64,000 nt of DNA, from the NCBI RefSeq assembly GCF_000504205.1, contig NZ_AZAJ01000001.1, forward strand, positions 2,330,879 to 2,394,878, written 5' to 3'. Below are positions 1 through 9,002 of the stretch, piece by piece (the stretch's first letter is position 1; the number at the start of each line of letters is the position of its first letter). The position numbers and the translations under genes were made by a program. This DNA is from Methanolobus tindarius DSM 2278 (GTDB lineage Archaea > Halobacteriota > Methanosarcinia > Methanosarcinales > Methanosarcinaceae). Under the pieces are notes generated by a model. It worked only from the letters and a program-made list of their open reading frames with translations, ran no database searches and was not told the origin of the DNA.

Positions 1-74
1 ATCATAATGATGAATGCTGCAGCCAGGGTTTTTGTGAATACTCCGGAAAGTATTCTGTTTTCTAAATATTTCAT
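1..74 (-). CDS. N-terminus of a probable membrane or exported protein (cut by window edge)
   Basis: The reverse strand has an ATG at 74 and stays open for 24 codons to the window edge. The peptide begins MKYLENRIL and then becomes hydrophobic (TLAAAFIIM), as in a first membrane segment or signal sequence. No clear ribosome binding site is seen before the ATG. A perfect palindrome lies 24 bases upstream at 98-114. The family cannot be named from so few residues. Confidence 0.4.
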   Translation of the reverse strand, partial: MKYLENRILSGVFTKTLAAAFIIM

Positions 75-97
75 ATTATATCGCACCTTTTACTATT

Positions 98-114
98 TTG
101 TAGTTTAACTACAA
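98..114. promoter_or_regulatory. Perfect palindrome, candidate operator
   Basis: TTGTAGTTTAACTACAA is a perfect 8+1+8 palindrome just upstream of the reverse-strand gene starting at 74. The TGTAGT/ACTACA half-sites resemble those bound by BlaI/MecI/CopY-type repressors. That resemblance is from memory of the family, and no regulator gene is in view here. Confidence 0.4.
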
Positions 115-328
115 TGGCCGATAGCAACAAAAACACTGAATTAAAAAAGCTAAGATATCTAAATTATCTACCAAGCAAGCTATTTAATCATTATCGTTTT
201 TACCACCATAAATACCAGCCGTTTCCCGTAATGGCCGAATGATATTTAATAAAACCTCTTTTTTCAATAGTCATACAAAAGTTTAAGTTAGTCAATTCCG
301 TAGTTACCCTAATTAAAGGTGATCTTTT

Positions 329-1168
329 TTGTCAAGTCAAATTGATTATGATACTGTTGTATCTGCTGTTGTTGATATTTTAGAAGAGGCGGAGACTGTA
401 TTGCCCTGGGATGTTGTTGATGCACTGCAAAAAGCCGCATCCGGGGAATCATCTCCTATTGCAAAGGAACAGCTTGAAGCTATACTGAAAAACATTGAGA
501 TTGCAGCAAAGAATAAAGTGCCCATGTGTCAGGATACTGGCATACTTATATTCTTTGTTGAACTCGGCCGTGACTGCAGAATGGATTTCAGGCTAGAGGA
601 TGCTATTCTTGAAGGTGTGAAAAAGGCAACCGAATCAATACCACTGCGTCCAAATGCTGTTGACCCTTTAACCAGAAGCAACAGTGGAAATAATACCGGA
701 GACGGAATTCCGGATATAAAATACGAACTTGTGGACGGCAGCAGTATTAAGATCACCGTGGCTCCAAAAGGTGCAGGTTCTGAGAATATGAGTTCCATAA
801 AAATGCTCAATCCTACTGAAAAGGACAGTATACGCAATTTTGTACTGGAAACTGTCCTTAATGCAAGTGGAAAACCATGTCCTCCAATTGTTGTAGGTGT
901 AGGTATTGGTGGCTCATTTGACAAATCTGCAAGACTTGCAAAGTCAGCCCTGCTTAGGAAAGTTGATGAAATGGATGAAGAAGAAAAAGCTCTGCTTGCA
1001 GACATAAATTCACTTGGAATAGGGCCAATGGGACTTGGAGGAAAAACAACCGCCCTGGCAATTCACATCAAAAAAGCACACTGCCATACAGCATCACTTC
1101 CGGTTGCTGTAAATATTCAATGCTGGGCAAATCGACATGCTTCAGTTGTTCTGGGTGGTGATAAGTAA
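329..1168 (+). CDS. fumA: Fumarate hydratase class I, alpha subunit
   Basis: This is the N-terminal catalytic subunit (279 residues) of the two-subunit, oxygen-sensitive [4Fe-4S] fumarase that interconverts fumarate and malate in the incomplete TCA pathway of methanogens. The VPMCQDTG motif near residue 67 carries a cluster-ligand cysteine. The GSENMSS and [10 protein letters not shown] motifs and a C-terminal Cys/His stretch ([16 protein letters not shown]) are typical of the family. The start is TTG at 329, preceded by the strong site AAAGGTGAT at 315-323. The stop overlaps the start of the beta subunit by one base, so the two are translationally coupled. Confidence 0.95.
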   Translation: MSSQIDYDTVVSAVVDILEEAETVLPWDVVDALQKAASGESSPIAKEQLEAILKNIEIAAKNKVPMCQDTGILIFFVELGRDCRMDFRLEDAILEGVKKATESIPLRPNAVDPLTRSNSGNNTGDGIPDIKYELVDGSSIKITVAPKGAGSENMSSIKMLNPTEKDSIRNFVLETVLNASGKPCPPIVVGVGIGGSFDKSARLAKSALLRKVDEMDEEEKALLADINSLGIGPMGLGGKTTALAIHIKKAHCHTASLPVAVNIQCWANRHASVVLGGDK

Positions 1169-1743
1169 TGGAATACAAACTCAATACACCGCTAACAAAG
1201 GAAGATGTTGATAAACTAAAATCAGGTGATATTGTTTATCTCAGCGGAACTGTTTTCACTGCAAGAGACGAAGCCCATGCAAGGATTCTTGAAATGGCAG
1301 AGGAAAAAAAGCAACTTCCATTTGACCTTGAAGGTGCAGTAATTTATCACTGTGGTCCTCTCATGAAAGGAAAAGACGGTGAGTGGAAAGTTGTCGCTGC
1401 CGGACCGACCACCAGTGCAAGAATGTCAAAAATGACACCTTCACTTCTGGATATTCATGAAGTGCGTGCATTTGTTGGAAAAGGCGGTATGGATAATGTG
1501 ACAGAATCCATGAAGGGCAAATCAGTCTACCTTGCATTTACAGGAGGATGTGCAGCCCTTGCAGCCATGAGTATTGCAAAAGTAACCACAGTCCACTGGT
1601 TAGACCTTGGAATGCCAGAAGCTGTGTGGGAACTTAAAGTGGAGAATTTCGGTCCTCTGGTTGTGGGGATTGATTCTCACGAAAACGATCTTTTTACAGA
1701 TGTAAGAAAAAAAGCACTGGAAGCTTATTCTAAAATCGAATAA
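1168..1743 (+). CDS. fumB: Fumarate hydratase class I, beta subunit
   Basis: This 191-residue C-terminal fumarase subunit completes the active site formed with the preceding alpha subunit. Family motifs include [13 protein letters not shown] near the N-terminus, [17 protein letters not shown], the GKGGM loop near residue 105 and the GCAAL segment. The ATG at 1168 shares its A with the TAA stop of the alpha gene, and GGTGAT at 1155-1160 inside the alpha gene is its ribosome binding site. It converges with the tadC-like gene 40 bases downstream. Confidence 0.95.
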   Translation: MEYKLNTPLTKEDVDKLKSGDIVYLSGTVFTARDEAHARILEMAEEKKQLPFDLEGAVIYHCGPLMKGKDGEWKVVAAGPTTSARMSKMTPSLLDIHEVRAFVGKGGMDNVTESMKGKSVYLAFTGGCAALAAMSIAKVTTVHWLDLGMPEAVWELKVENFGPLVVGIDSHENDLFTDVRKKALEAYSKIE

Positions 1744-1783
1744 GCCTTCCTTAAATCTTTTTGATCTTGTCTTGTTCATTTGT

Positions 1784-2773
1784 TTAGATAACAAATGTGA
1801 ATACCATCCATGCTATAAGAGTAAGGATGATAGAGTGTTTCAGTCCCTGGAATACAGAACTTTCTCCCATCTGTCCTGCCACAAGTCCGCTCATAAATCC
1901 CTGGATTACACCGGTATGCATCATTAGGCGCGTATATTTTGCCGGGTCAAATGAACCGATAAACTGACTTCCGGCACCAGCAGCCTGTGCAGCTTTTCCG
2001 GCTTCTGCCATTGTTGGTACGAAAGTGGATGTAAGCATTCCAATAACAAAAAGGAACACAAAGAATGACATGTAACTGATAACTACGTATACCATCATGT
2101 TACCACGTCTTTCACGTTCCAGTATTTTTACTTCCCTTGCATCACGTGCGGCAGCTTCAAGAACAGCAGCGACACGTCCTCCTGCCTTGCTTGCCTGTGT
2201 GATAAGTGAAACTGATCTTACTATAATAGGTGTAGGTACTCTTTTTGCAAAGTTCTGCAACGACTCTTCAAAGGAAACACCCCATGACATTGAAGCATCC
2301 ATAGTCTGAACTTCCTTTGTAAGAGCTCCGTATTCTCCTTTTGCAACAGTGTTAACTGCCCTTGGAAGTGTAAGTCCTGCCCTGCTCATTTCTGAAATAT
2401 CTCTCAGGAAAGTAGGCAGGTATTCTTCAATTGTATCTGTCCTCTTGTATTTCTTATGGAATGTAAATGCAGGTGGTGTAATTGCAATAAGAACTGTAAA
2501 AATTATCACATCATCAATAATCGGTGTTCCCTGCGTAGCTATGTAACCAATTGCAAAGAATATCAGTGAAACGGGTAAACTGATAGCGAAGGTATATATC
2601 GGATAGTTGTACAGCGTGTTTAAAGGATCCTTCATGAATTCTTTAATCACCACATTCTTCGTTGCTTCCTCCATTTTCGAACTGATAATTGTGTCTTCCA
2701 ATTCTGTCAGTTCTTCTTCCGTAAGCATGTCCTGATCGTTTGCATTAAACTTCAAAAATTCAGTTAACTTCAT
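1784..2773 (-). CDS. Tad/type II secretion F-family membrane platform protein (TadC-like)
   Basis: This 329-residue polytopic membrane protein has the T2SF (GspF/FlaJ/TadC) fold that anchors the pilus or secretion ATPase in the membrane. The central cytoplasmic helical domain (SEMSRAGLTLPRAV through AARDAREVKILERERRG) shows the family pattern. Hydrophobic segments lie near residues 60-110 and 225-330. It is the last gene of the run tadZ-tadA-tadB-tadC and starts one base after the upstream platform gene ends, so both are probably co-translated. No pilin or prepilin peptidase is in view, so the exported substrate is unknown. Confidence 0.85.
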   Translation of the reverse strand: MKLTEFLKFNANDQDMLTEEELTELEDTIISSKMEEATKNVVIKEFMKDPLNTLYNYPIYTFAISLPVSLIFFAIGYIATQGTPIIDDVIIFTVLIAITPPAFTFHKKYKRTDTIEEYLPTFLRDISEMSRAGLTLPRAVNTVAKGEYGALTKEVQTMDASMSWGVSFEESLQNFAKRVPTPIIVRSVSLITQASKAGGRVAAVLEAAARDAREVKILERERRGNMMVYVVISYMSFFVFLFVIGMLTSTFVPTMAEAGKAAQAAGAGSQFIGSFDPAKYTRLMMHTGVIQGFMSGLVAGQMGESSVFQGLKHSIILTLIAWMVFTFVI

Positions 2774-2774
2774 T

Positions 2775-3698
2775 TTAGGCCTCCGGAGTCAGGGTGCTGA
2801 TAAGAACAACGTACATTAAACTACCAATTGGTATCAGTGCGTAGATTATCACATAAAGGAATACAAGCTGTGCATTTCCCATAATGGACATAATGGAAAT
2901 AACAACTACAAGGAAAAGCGGACCTGCAACAAAAGCTGTTACATAAGTTTCTCCCAGAAGACCAAGGGTTTCCAGGAATTCTTTCTGGTTTTGCCTGTTT
3001 TCCAAAATGTATTGCTCAGTCTTAATCTCAAAGTATGGTTCAAGCTGTCCCCCAGAGGTTACTACCGTGATAGCACCCTGCAGGAAATCCTGCAATGCAG
3101 TTGATGGTGTCGTAACAGAAAGATTTTTCATGGCCGTTACAAGGTCATGACCCAGAATTTCAAGGTCACGTACAAGGTACCTGCATTCAACTGACATCTC
3201 TCCATAGATTTCGTTGTTTGCCAGTGACCTGAAAAGATCAACCGGAAGAACTCCGGCACCAGACATAGCTGACATATAGTTCACAGCATACGGAAGCATG
3301 CTGTCAATTCTCCTTTTCCTGTCACCAGCCATGATAGATGGATAAACAAGGAACAATTTGTAAACAATTACAAACACAAGAACTGTGAATAAAATTCCGA
3401 AAAACACACCCAGTACAATGGATTTGTACTGAAGATATGGTGCCATCCATCCGGGGAACATTATCCTGGTAGGCCTTACCTCAGGCACACCAAATATGAG
3501 AAAAAGGAAAGAAACACCAAGTAATGCCACAAATGCTGACAGTATGGAACTTAGAAGTGCACCTGACATGTACACATCATAAGCCATATCTACTCTGTTC
3601 TTTAGGAGACTATGACGCAGGCCGAAAAAATCAACCCTCTTTTTCTCATAGTATTTTCCAAATAGATTGTAAGCAAAGATAAAATACGGATTAGCCAT
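2775..3698 (-). CDS. Tad/type II secretion F-family membrane platform protein (TadB-like)
   Basis: This 307-residue T2SF family membrane protein is the partner of the TadC-like protein. Membrane segments are predicted near residues 45-70, 95-120, 250-270 and 280-300. Between them lies the cytoplasmic helical domain with MLPYAVNYMSAMSGAGV, the counterpart of the conserved GspF motif. The start ATG at 3698 lies inside the end of the ATPase gene (8-base overlap), a strong sign of coupled synthesis. Tandem TadB/TadC-type genes next to one ATPase are typical of Tad-like systems and differ from the single large FlaJ of archaella. Confidence 0.85.
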   Translation of the reverse strand: MANPYFIFAYNLFGKYYEKKRVDFFGLRHSLLKNRVDMAYDVYMSGALLSSILSAFVALLGVSFLFLIFGVPEVRPTRIMFPGWMAPYLQYKSIVLGVFFGILFTVLVFVIVYKLFLVYPSIMAGDRKRRIDSMLPYAVNYMSAMSGAGVLPVDLFRSLANNEIYGEMSVECRYLVRDLEILGHDLVTAMKNLSVTTPSTALQDFLQGAITVVTSGGQLEPYFEIKTEQYILENRQNQKEFLETLGLLGETYVTAFVAGPLFLVVVISIMSIMGNAQLVFLYVIIYALIPIGSLMYVVLISTLTPEA

Positions 3699-5883
3699 AC
3701 AATTCCTGCCTTACAAGTTTCATTATCATTTCCGGTTCACGGTTATAGCCTACGACAATCTTGGCAAAGTCCCTGAAGTGAGTGACCTTTTTCTCACGCG
3801 CCCATTCAAGAATGTCCTGTCGCCGTTTTAGCTCGTCACGAACTTTCTCTTCACTCCATCCGCGGTTTTCCATTACACTTTCAATAATGTAAGAACGTCC
3901 GGAGTACTGGAACATATCGCGTGCAGCATCCCAGACGAAAACATCATTTGTAAGCAGTTCACCGGTTCTTGGGTCAACACCTACTATTTCCGTGAGACTC
4001 TTGCATCTTCTGACACGTTCATCGCCAACCTTTACCTGTATCTGGATAGCTACGAGGTCAAGTGCCTGGATCATTATTCTTGGAACATTGATAGGTGGAT
4101 TTTCCAGTCTGTGTACTACTGATTGTACGGAATCAGCGTGCATTGTTGAGAATGTAGTGTGTCCTGTGGACATTGCCTGGAAAAGTACATAGGCTTCAGC
4201 ACCTCGGACTTCACCCACAAGAATGTATTCAGGTCTTTGCCTGAGGGATGCCCTGAGGAGCTCGTACATTTCAATGGAACCTTTATCCTCACCGGCAAAT
4301 GCCTGTCTGGTAACACCGGGGATCCAGTTAGGATGTGAAAGGTTCAGTTCCCTTGTATCTTCAATGGAAACGATTTTCATTTCCGGCTGGATGAAAAGTG
4401 AAACCGCATTCATGGCAGTTGTTTTACCGGAAGCGGTTCCTCCGGCAAATACCAGACTTTTACTCGAATCCACAGCCAGCCACATGTAAGCCATCATGGC
4501 GGTTGAGAATGTATGATATTCTATAAGATTAGCAGGAGTTATCGGATTATCCTTGAATCTCCTGATGGTGAATGTACTTCCACGGGTTGTAATTTCACGT
4601 CCCAGTGTCATCTGGATACGTGAACCATCAGGCATTGTAGCATCAAGCAATGGGTTTGCAATTGAAATGTGCCGACCACAAATCTGTGCTATCCTGATTG
4701 CAAAAGAATCCAGAACTTCATCGGATGGGAACTCAATGTCACTTGGAATTGAGTTGTATTCTTTATGATAAATATACACAGGAGTGTTAGGTCCGTCACA
4801 GGAAATATCTTCCAGGTTCGGGTCTCTCATGAGCACATCGATTTCTCCGTATCCGACATAGTCACGGACGATGTGGTACATTATTCTCTCACGTTTTCTC
4901 GGTGAGATGGCTATCTTAAATTCCTGCAGGTATTTTGCAACATTGTCTCTCAGGTATTCTTCGGCATTTTTGCGGGAAATTTCCTTGAGGTTAACGTCCA
5001 GTGTTTCAATGAACTTAAGTTTGATAGTTTCAAGCAGTTCCTGCTCTTTGTCTGAGAGTACAGGTTCAATTGCCTGGTACTGGTATTCATGGGATTCCGG
5101 GTCATAGGCAATTCTTACATATGCATAGAGCGGGTTTACTTCATACAGTTCAACTTCCCTGAAAGGACTGTCCTCAGGCATTGTAAGGTCTACTATTGGT
5201 CCGTGTTCCACAACATTATAAGGTTCAATGAGTGATTTTTTTGATGAGAATATTTTGGAAACACGATCAAAAATAGAAGATCTTTTTTCCTCTTCTATAA
5301 ACATATCTTCTTCGATAGCTTCTTCTTTATATATCTCAGAAACAGTGTCTTTCCAGAACGAATCCCTGTCTTCTTCAATAGTATCTTTGAATGAAGGGAT
5401 GTAAACATCATCGATCTTGCTTTTCAGGTCATCAATATTTACCGGTTCTGCATCAGGGAGAATAAGGTCCGCAAGCTCACCTATAACATCATCTTCATCT
5501 ACCGCCAGAGACTCTGTCTCCTCTTCCTGTAGTTCTACTGCAACAGTTTCATGTGTGGAAGCATCCGATAATCCTGTTTTTGTGTCAATTGTTTCCTCTT
5601 CAAGGGAAATCTCTTCAGTTTCAGGTTCATCAAACTCATTGGTTATGCTGTCTTCCAGTATTACGTCTTCTACTGGTCCTTCAACAGGAATCTCATTCAG
5701 TAAAATATCATCTTCTGTGTTCTCTGCAGATGACCTGGAATTTGAATTTGATTCAATTTCCCGCAGGAAATCTTCAACTTCAGAAGATTCTGTTTCAGTC
5801 TGAACAGACGCATCAATCTCCTCTTCGTTCTCTTTTGTTTCAGTCCGATCATCAGGATTATTATTTAAACTCAAAATTACCAA
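3691..5883 (-). CDS. Type II/IV secretion ATPase, TadA/CpaF-like, with long acidic N-terminus
   Basis: This is a hexameric secretion/pilus motor ATPase of the TadA/VirB11/FlaI superfamily (730 residues). Residues ~255-730 hold the conserved core: Walker A GGTASGKTTA near residue 480, an acidic IEDTRELNL box, and LRQRPEYILVGEVRG with Walker B, then the STMHADS histidine box. Residues 1-~215 are very rich in Glu, Asp and Ser with no recognised fold; this extension is much longer than in bacterial TadA. The start is uncertain: TTG at 5883 gives this length, and another TTG three codons later is equally possible. It overlaps the next gene by 8 bases. Confidence 0.9.
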   Translation of the reverse strand: MVILSLNNNPDDRTETKENEEEIDASVQTETESSEVEDFLREIESNSNSRSSAENTEDDILLNEIPVEGPVEDVILEDSITNEFDEPETEEISLEEETIDTKTGLSDASTHETVAVELQEEETESLAVDEDDVIGELADLILPDAEPVNIDDLKSKIDDVYIPSFKDTIEEDRDSFWKDTVSEIYKEEAIEEDMFIEEEKRSSIFDRVSKIFSSKKSLIEPYNVVEHGPIVDLTMPEDSPFREVELYEVNPLYAYVRIAYDPESHEYQYQAIEPVLSDKEQELLETIKLKFIETLDVNLKEISRKNAEEYLRDNVAKYLQEFKIAISPRKRERIMYHIVRDYVGYGEIDVLMRDPNLEDISCDGPNTPVYIYHKEYNSIPSDIEFPSDEVLDSFAIRIAQICGRHISIANPLLDATMPDGSRIQMTLGREITTRGSTFTIRRFKDNPITPANLIEYHTFSTAMMAYMWLAVDSSKSLVFAGGTASGKTTAMNAVSLFIQPEMKIVSIEDTRELNLSHPNWIPGVTRQAFAGEDKGSIEMYELLRASLRQRPEYILVGEVRGAEAYVLFQAMSTGHTTFSTMHADSVQSVVHRLENPPINVPRIMIQALDLVAIQIQVKVGDERVRRCKSLTEIVGVDPRTGELLTNDVFVWDAARDMFQYSGRSYIIESVMENRGWSEEKVRDELKRRQDILEWAREKKVTHFRDFAKIVVGYNREPEMIMKLVRQELYG

Positions 5884-5944
5884 CCCCAGTAATAATAGTC
5901 ATCCCATTAATTATCTGAACAATCTTTTCCGGCATTATATCCAT
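5861..5944 (-). CDS. Possible 27-residue peptide overlapping the start of the tadA-like gene
   Basis: An ATG at 5942-5944 opens a 27-codon frame (MDIMPEKIVQ...) that ends in TAA at 5861-5863, running past the weak TTG start of the ATPase gene in another frame. A GGTG sits a few bases before the ATG. It fills the gap between the TadZ-like gene and tadA. It may serve only to bring ribosomes to the TTG start, or it may be chance. No family is recognised. Confidence 0.25.
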   Translation of the reverse strand: MDIMPEKIVQIINGMTIITGVGNFEFK

Positions 5945-5957
5945 ATTCACACCCGGA

Positions 5958-6752
5958 TTAATTCTTATTTTTTGCAAGGGAGAACTTTCTTCCTTTCTTT
6001 TTCTTTTCAGGCTCTACTTGAGCCAGTTCTTCTGCTGATACTTTAATACCTGCAATTTCAGCAGCCAGGCGGTTGAAGTTCACACTTACCTGTGATGCCG
6101 GATATTTCACGATAATAGGAGCTTTGAATGCCAGTGAATTCTTCACATTCTTCTCTTCCGGTAATGTTGCCAGTATCTTTAGTCCAAGGGCAGTTTCTAT
6201 CCTTTCAGAACTAATCTCGTTCTGGGTAATACCTGTCCTGTTAAGAACTAATCCCCTGAATTGTTTGCCCATATTGTCAGAAATAGCTTTGATCTTCATT
6301 GCACCGGCAAGGGATGCAATGTCCGGGTTTACGAGCTGTATTATTTCATCTGCAAGAGAAATTGCCAGCAGGGAATTCTTGTTAATTCCAGTCGGAGAGT
6401 CAATGATTATGTAATCGTATTTTTCTTTGACACTCTCCACAATGTCACCGAGAATCTCTGTATTTGCATTCACAAAACCCTGAAGTGAAATGCTTCCCGG
6501 TAGAATATGCATATTATTTGGTCCATCATAGATGGCTTCGTTAAGCTCTACTTTGCCTGCAAGTACTTCGTGAATAGTTCCTTTTGAAGTTTTAAGTCCC
6601 AACATCAGCCCAATGGTGGGCATTCCTACATCAGCATCGATGATCAGAGTTTTTTTTGCGAACCCTGCCAGAGCGGCACCAAGATTTATAGCAGCAGTGC
6701 TTGTGCCTGCACCACCCTTCCCTGAGACGATTGTGAAAATTGTTGCTGTCAT
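5958..6752 (-). CDS. MinD/ParA-family ATPase, TadZ/CpaE-like
   Basis: This 264-residue deviant Walker ATPase has the N-terminal motif SGKGGAGTSTAAINLG. The signature Lys of the family is present, but the usual second Lys of the P-loop is Thr, as in the KGGVGTST pattern of TadZ proteins. Other motifs are LIIDADVGMPTIGLML and YDYIIIDSPTGI. Its position upstream of TadA/TadB/TadC supports a role in placing the pilus machine in the cell. The tail is Lys-rich. I chose ATG 6752 because GAGGC precedes it at good distance and the strand beta-1 motif begins there; a longer frame reaches 6803. A TATA-rich tract at 6843-6862 probably drives the operon. Confidence 0.85.
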   Translation of the reverse strand: MTATIFTIVSGKGGAGTSTAAINLGAALAGFAKKTLIIDADVGMPTIGLMLGLKTSKGTIHEVLAGKVELNEAIYDGPNNMHILPGSISLQGFVNANTEILGDIVESVKEKYDYIIIDSPTGINKNSLLAISLADEIIQLVNPDIASLAGAMKIKAISDNMGKQFRGLVLNRTGITQNEISSERIETALGLKILATLPEEKNVKNSLAFKAPIIVKYPASQVSVNFNRLAAEIAGIKVSAEELAQVEPEKKKKGRKFSLAKNKN

Positions 6753-6932
6753 AAAATGCCTCGATTGATGATCGCAGTTGCTGTACCATTCAAATGCGAT
6801 CAATCCTGTTTATGAATATATTGTATAACCATCACTAAATACAACATATAAATATAAATACATATCTATATTATTTTTGTGTTAAATTATTTACAGATCA
6901 ATAATTTATAGCATCATGACGCTTTTTCTCAC

Positions 6933-7454
6933 ATGAACCATCCTGATGAAAAAGACATTAAACTCTTTCTTTATCATGCAAAACAGTGTGATCCCAAAAA
7001 GTGCACCGGAAAGAAAATGGCGAAATTCGGACTTGTGAATCTTTCAGAGAAGATTGAGAGAATTCCTCCAAGGTCAATTTTGCTGGATCCAATGGCTGAG
7101 AAAGCCCTGTCACCTGAAGACAGTTCCAATAAAGGCATTACTGTGCTTGATTGCTCCTGGGAAGAGGTGGAGAGAGTATTTCCAAAACTTCTCAGGATGA
7201 GACTGGAACACCGGGCTTTGCCTTTCCTTGTGGCTGCAAATCCGGTAAATTTCGGAAGGCCATTCAAACTGACATCAGTGGAAGCATTTGCAGCAGCCCT
7301 TTACATCCTTGGAAACAAGCAGCAGGCAGAGAAAATAATGTCCAAGTTTAACTGGGGGCACACTTTTCTGGAACTTAACCATGAGCCTCTGGAAGAATAT
7401 TCTCAGGCAAAGGACAGTAAAGATGTTTTAAGAATACAGAGTGAATATATGTGA
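6933..7454 (+). CDS. tsr3: Tsr3/DUF367 rRNA aminocarboxypropyltransferase
   Basis: Tsr3 adds the aminocarboxypropyl group from S-adenosylmethionine to a hypermodified uridine of small-subunit rRNA near the P site. This 173-residue protein matches the family length. It has the RLI-like N-terminal part ([15 protein letters not shown]), [39 protein letters not shown] and [13 protein letters not shown], which form the SPOUT-like cofactor site. It is divergent from the TadZ-like gene. No ribosome binding site is seen right before the ATG, so the message may have a very short leader. Confidence 0.93.
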   Translation: MNHPDEKDIKLFLYHAKQCDPKKCTGKKMAKFGLVNLSEKIERIPPRSILLDPMAEKALSPEDSSNKGITVLDCSWEEVERVFPKLLRMRLEHRALPFLVAANPVNFGRPFKLTSVEAFAAALYILGNKQQAEKIMSKFNWGHTFLELNHEPLEEYSQAKDSKDVLRIQSEYM

Positions 7455-7492
7455 AAATAAGTGTATATGGGTGAATTCAGGATTGGTGTTCA

Positions 7493-7951
7493 ATGATACA
7501 GATAGGTGTAATTGGTGCGGGTTCGTGTGACAGGGAACTGGAAATTCTGGCTGAAGAAACAGGTGCTGAGATTGCCAGAAACGGTGCACTTCTTTTGTGC
7601 GGCGGACTTGGCGGCGTTATGGAAGCTTCCGCAAGAGGCGCTAAAAATAAGTCCGGCACAACTGTTGGTCTTCTTCCGGGTGAGAGCCGAAAGAGTGCTA
7701 ATCCTTACATCGACATTGTTATTGTTACTGAAATGGGACATGCAAGGAATGTAATTATTGCACGCTCTGCCGATGTTCTTATAGCCATAGGCGGCGAATA
7801 TGGTACACTTTCTGAGATTGCACATTCGCTAAAGATGGGTAAAACAGTGGTGACCCTGAATTCAAAATGGGAAATTGAAGGTACAGTCAAAGCAGGTAGT
7901 CCTGAGGATGCTGTCAGGATTGCCCTGGACAGCATCAATGAAAAGCACTAG
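7493..7951 (+). CDS. LOG/lysine-decarboxylase-like family protein (TIGR00725 type)
   Basis: This 152-residue Rossmann-like protein belongs to the group related to LOG phosphoribohydrolases. It shows IGVIGAGSCDRELE at the N-terminus, LLCGGLGGVMEASARGA near residue 40, the pyrophosphate-binding PGESR stretch and the IGGEYGTLSEIAHSL motif near residue 102 (the counterpart of PGGxGTxxE). The family may release a base from nucleoside monophosphates, but the substrate for this short type is not established. GGTG upstream of ATG 7493 serves as binding site. It lies 38 bases after tsr3, so the two may be co-transcribed. Confidence 0.85.
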   Translation: MIQIGVIGAGSCDRELEILAEETGAEIARNGALLLCGGLGGVMEASARGAKNKSGTTVGLLPGESRKSANPYIDIVIVTEMGHARNVIIARSADVLIAIGGEYGTLSEIAHSLKMGKTVVTLNSKWEIEGTVKAGSPEDAVRIALDSINEKH

Positions 7952-7974
7952 TTTTTATGATTCTGGAATTTAAA

Positions 7975-8748
7975 TCAGAATTCAACATCAATTCCTATCG
8001 GGCAATGGTCTGAACCCATTACTTCCGGCAGTATGAACGCATCTTTGATATTATCTTTCAGATTATCACTTGCAAAGAAATAATCGATTCTCCAGCCAAC
8101 GTTTCTTTCCCTGGCTCTTGTCCTCATACTCCACCAGGTATAGTTTTCAGGTTCCTCGTTGAACATCCTGAACGTATCCACATAACCGTTATCAAGTAGT
8201 TTATCAATCCATGCGCGTTCTTCAGGCAGGAATCCAGAAACAGTTTCATTGTCTTTTGGGCGGGCAAGGTCTATTTCCTTGTGTGCAGTGTTCACATCAC
8301 CGCATACGATTATGCTTTTGCCTTTTGACTTGAGGGTGTTGGCATATTCAAGGAATGCATCGTAAAATTCCATTTTGTACGCAAGTCTTTCGTCTGATGC
8401 CTTGCCGTTTGGGAAGTATATATTAAAGAGCACAAAATCCCCGAAGTCTGCAATTTGTGTGCGTCCTTCGCTGTCGAACTTTTCAATTCCAAAGCCGCAT
8501 TTAATGTCCACAGGTTCTTTATTGGTGTAAAGGGCAACTCCACTGTAGCCTTTTTTCTCAGCAGAGGCAAAATAATTATAATAGCCTTCAGTTTCCAGAA
8601 GTTCTGCCGGAAGCTGTTCCTTGCGAGCTTTTGTTTCCTGAATACAGAGTATATCAGGCTTCTCTTCATTGAACCAGTCAAGGAAACCTTTCTTATGAAC
8701 CGCCCTTATGCCATTTACATTCCATGAAATTATCCTGATCTTACTCAT
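7975..8748 (-). CDS. xth: Exodeoxyribonuclease III / AP endonuclease
   Basis: A Mg-dependent exonuclease/AP endonuclease of the EEP superfamily, acting in base excision repair. At 257 residues it has the usual length. Motifs in order: [10 protein letters not shown] (metal-binding Asn), CIQETKA (catalytic Glu), [21 protein letters not shown] (Asp/Asn), [10 protein letters not shown] and the C-terminal [11 protein letters not shown] with the catalytic Asp-His. A good GGAGAT site precedes ATG 8748. It sits back to back with the oxidative stress operon starting at 9003, which fits a role in repair of oxidised DNA, although the promoters are separate. Confidence 0.95.
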   Translation of the reverse strand: MSKIRIISWNVNGIRAVHKKGFLDWFNEEKPDILCIQETKARKEQLPAELLETEGYYNYFASAEKKGYSGVALYTNKEPVDIKCGFGIEKFDSEGRTQIADFGDFVLFNIYFPNGKASDERLAYKMEFYDAFLEYANTLKSKGKSIIVCGDVNTAHKEIDLARPKDNETVSGFLPEERAWIDKLLDNGYVDTFRMFNEEPENYTWWSMRTRARERNVGWRIDYFFASDNLKDNIKDAFILPEVMGSDHCPIGIDVEF

Positions 8749-8922
8749 ATTATATCTCCGGGATTTTGATGTTTATTTTCTAATTATTTGCTATTAATCT
8801 GCTGATTATCTGTTAAGTAACTTGCTCAAAGAAGATAAATCCTTATTTACTGTCTGTTTTTAGTTGAATATATTTTGATATATATTTCTACATAGGTCAA
8901 AATACTAAATAGGAAAAAAGCT

Positions 8923-8945
8923 TAAATAATAATAATTCTTATTTA
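8923..8945. promoter_or_regulatory. Candidate PerR/Fur operator before the fur-peroxiredoxin-dpsl operon
   Basis: The arms TAAATAA (8923-8929) and TTATTTA (8939-8945) form an AT-rich inverted repeat about 60 bases upstream of the Fur-type regulator gene. Spacing and base content resemble PerR/Fur boxes (inverted repeats of the TTATAAT type). A TATA-rich stretch lies upstream at ~8870-8890. Autoregulation is inferred. Confidence 0.45.
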
Positions 8946-9002
8946 GAATCTGTTCTTACATAAGATATGTTAGAATCCTGAAAAAGCGGAAAGTGTTCAA
9001 AC

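Noticed and set aside
5417-5918. Forward-strand frames of 120-130 codons rich in Ser
   Set aside because: They are opposite the Glu/Asp-rich N-terminus of the secretion ATPase, whose GAA/GAT codons read as Ser/Phe-rich sequence on the other strand.
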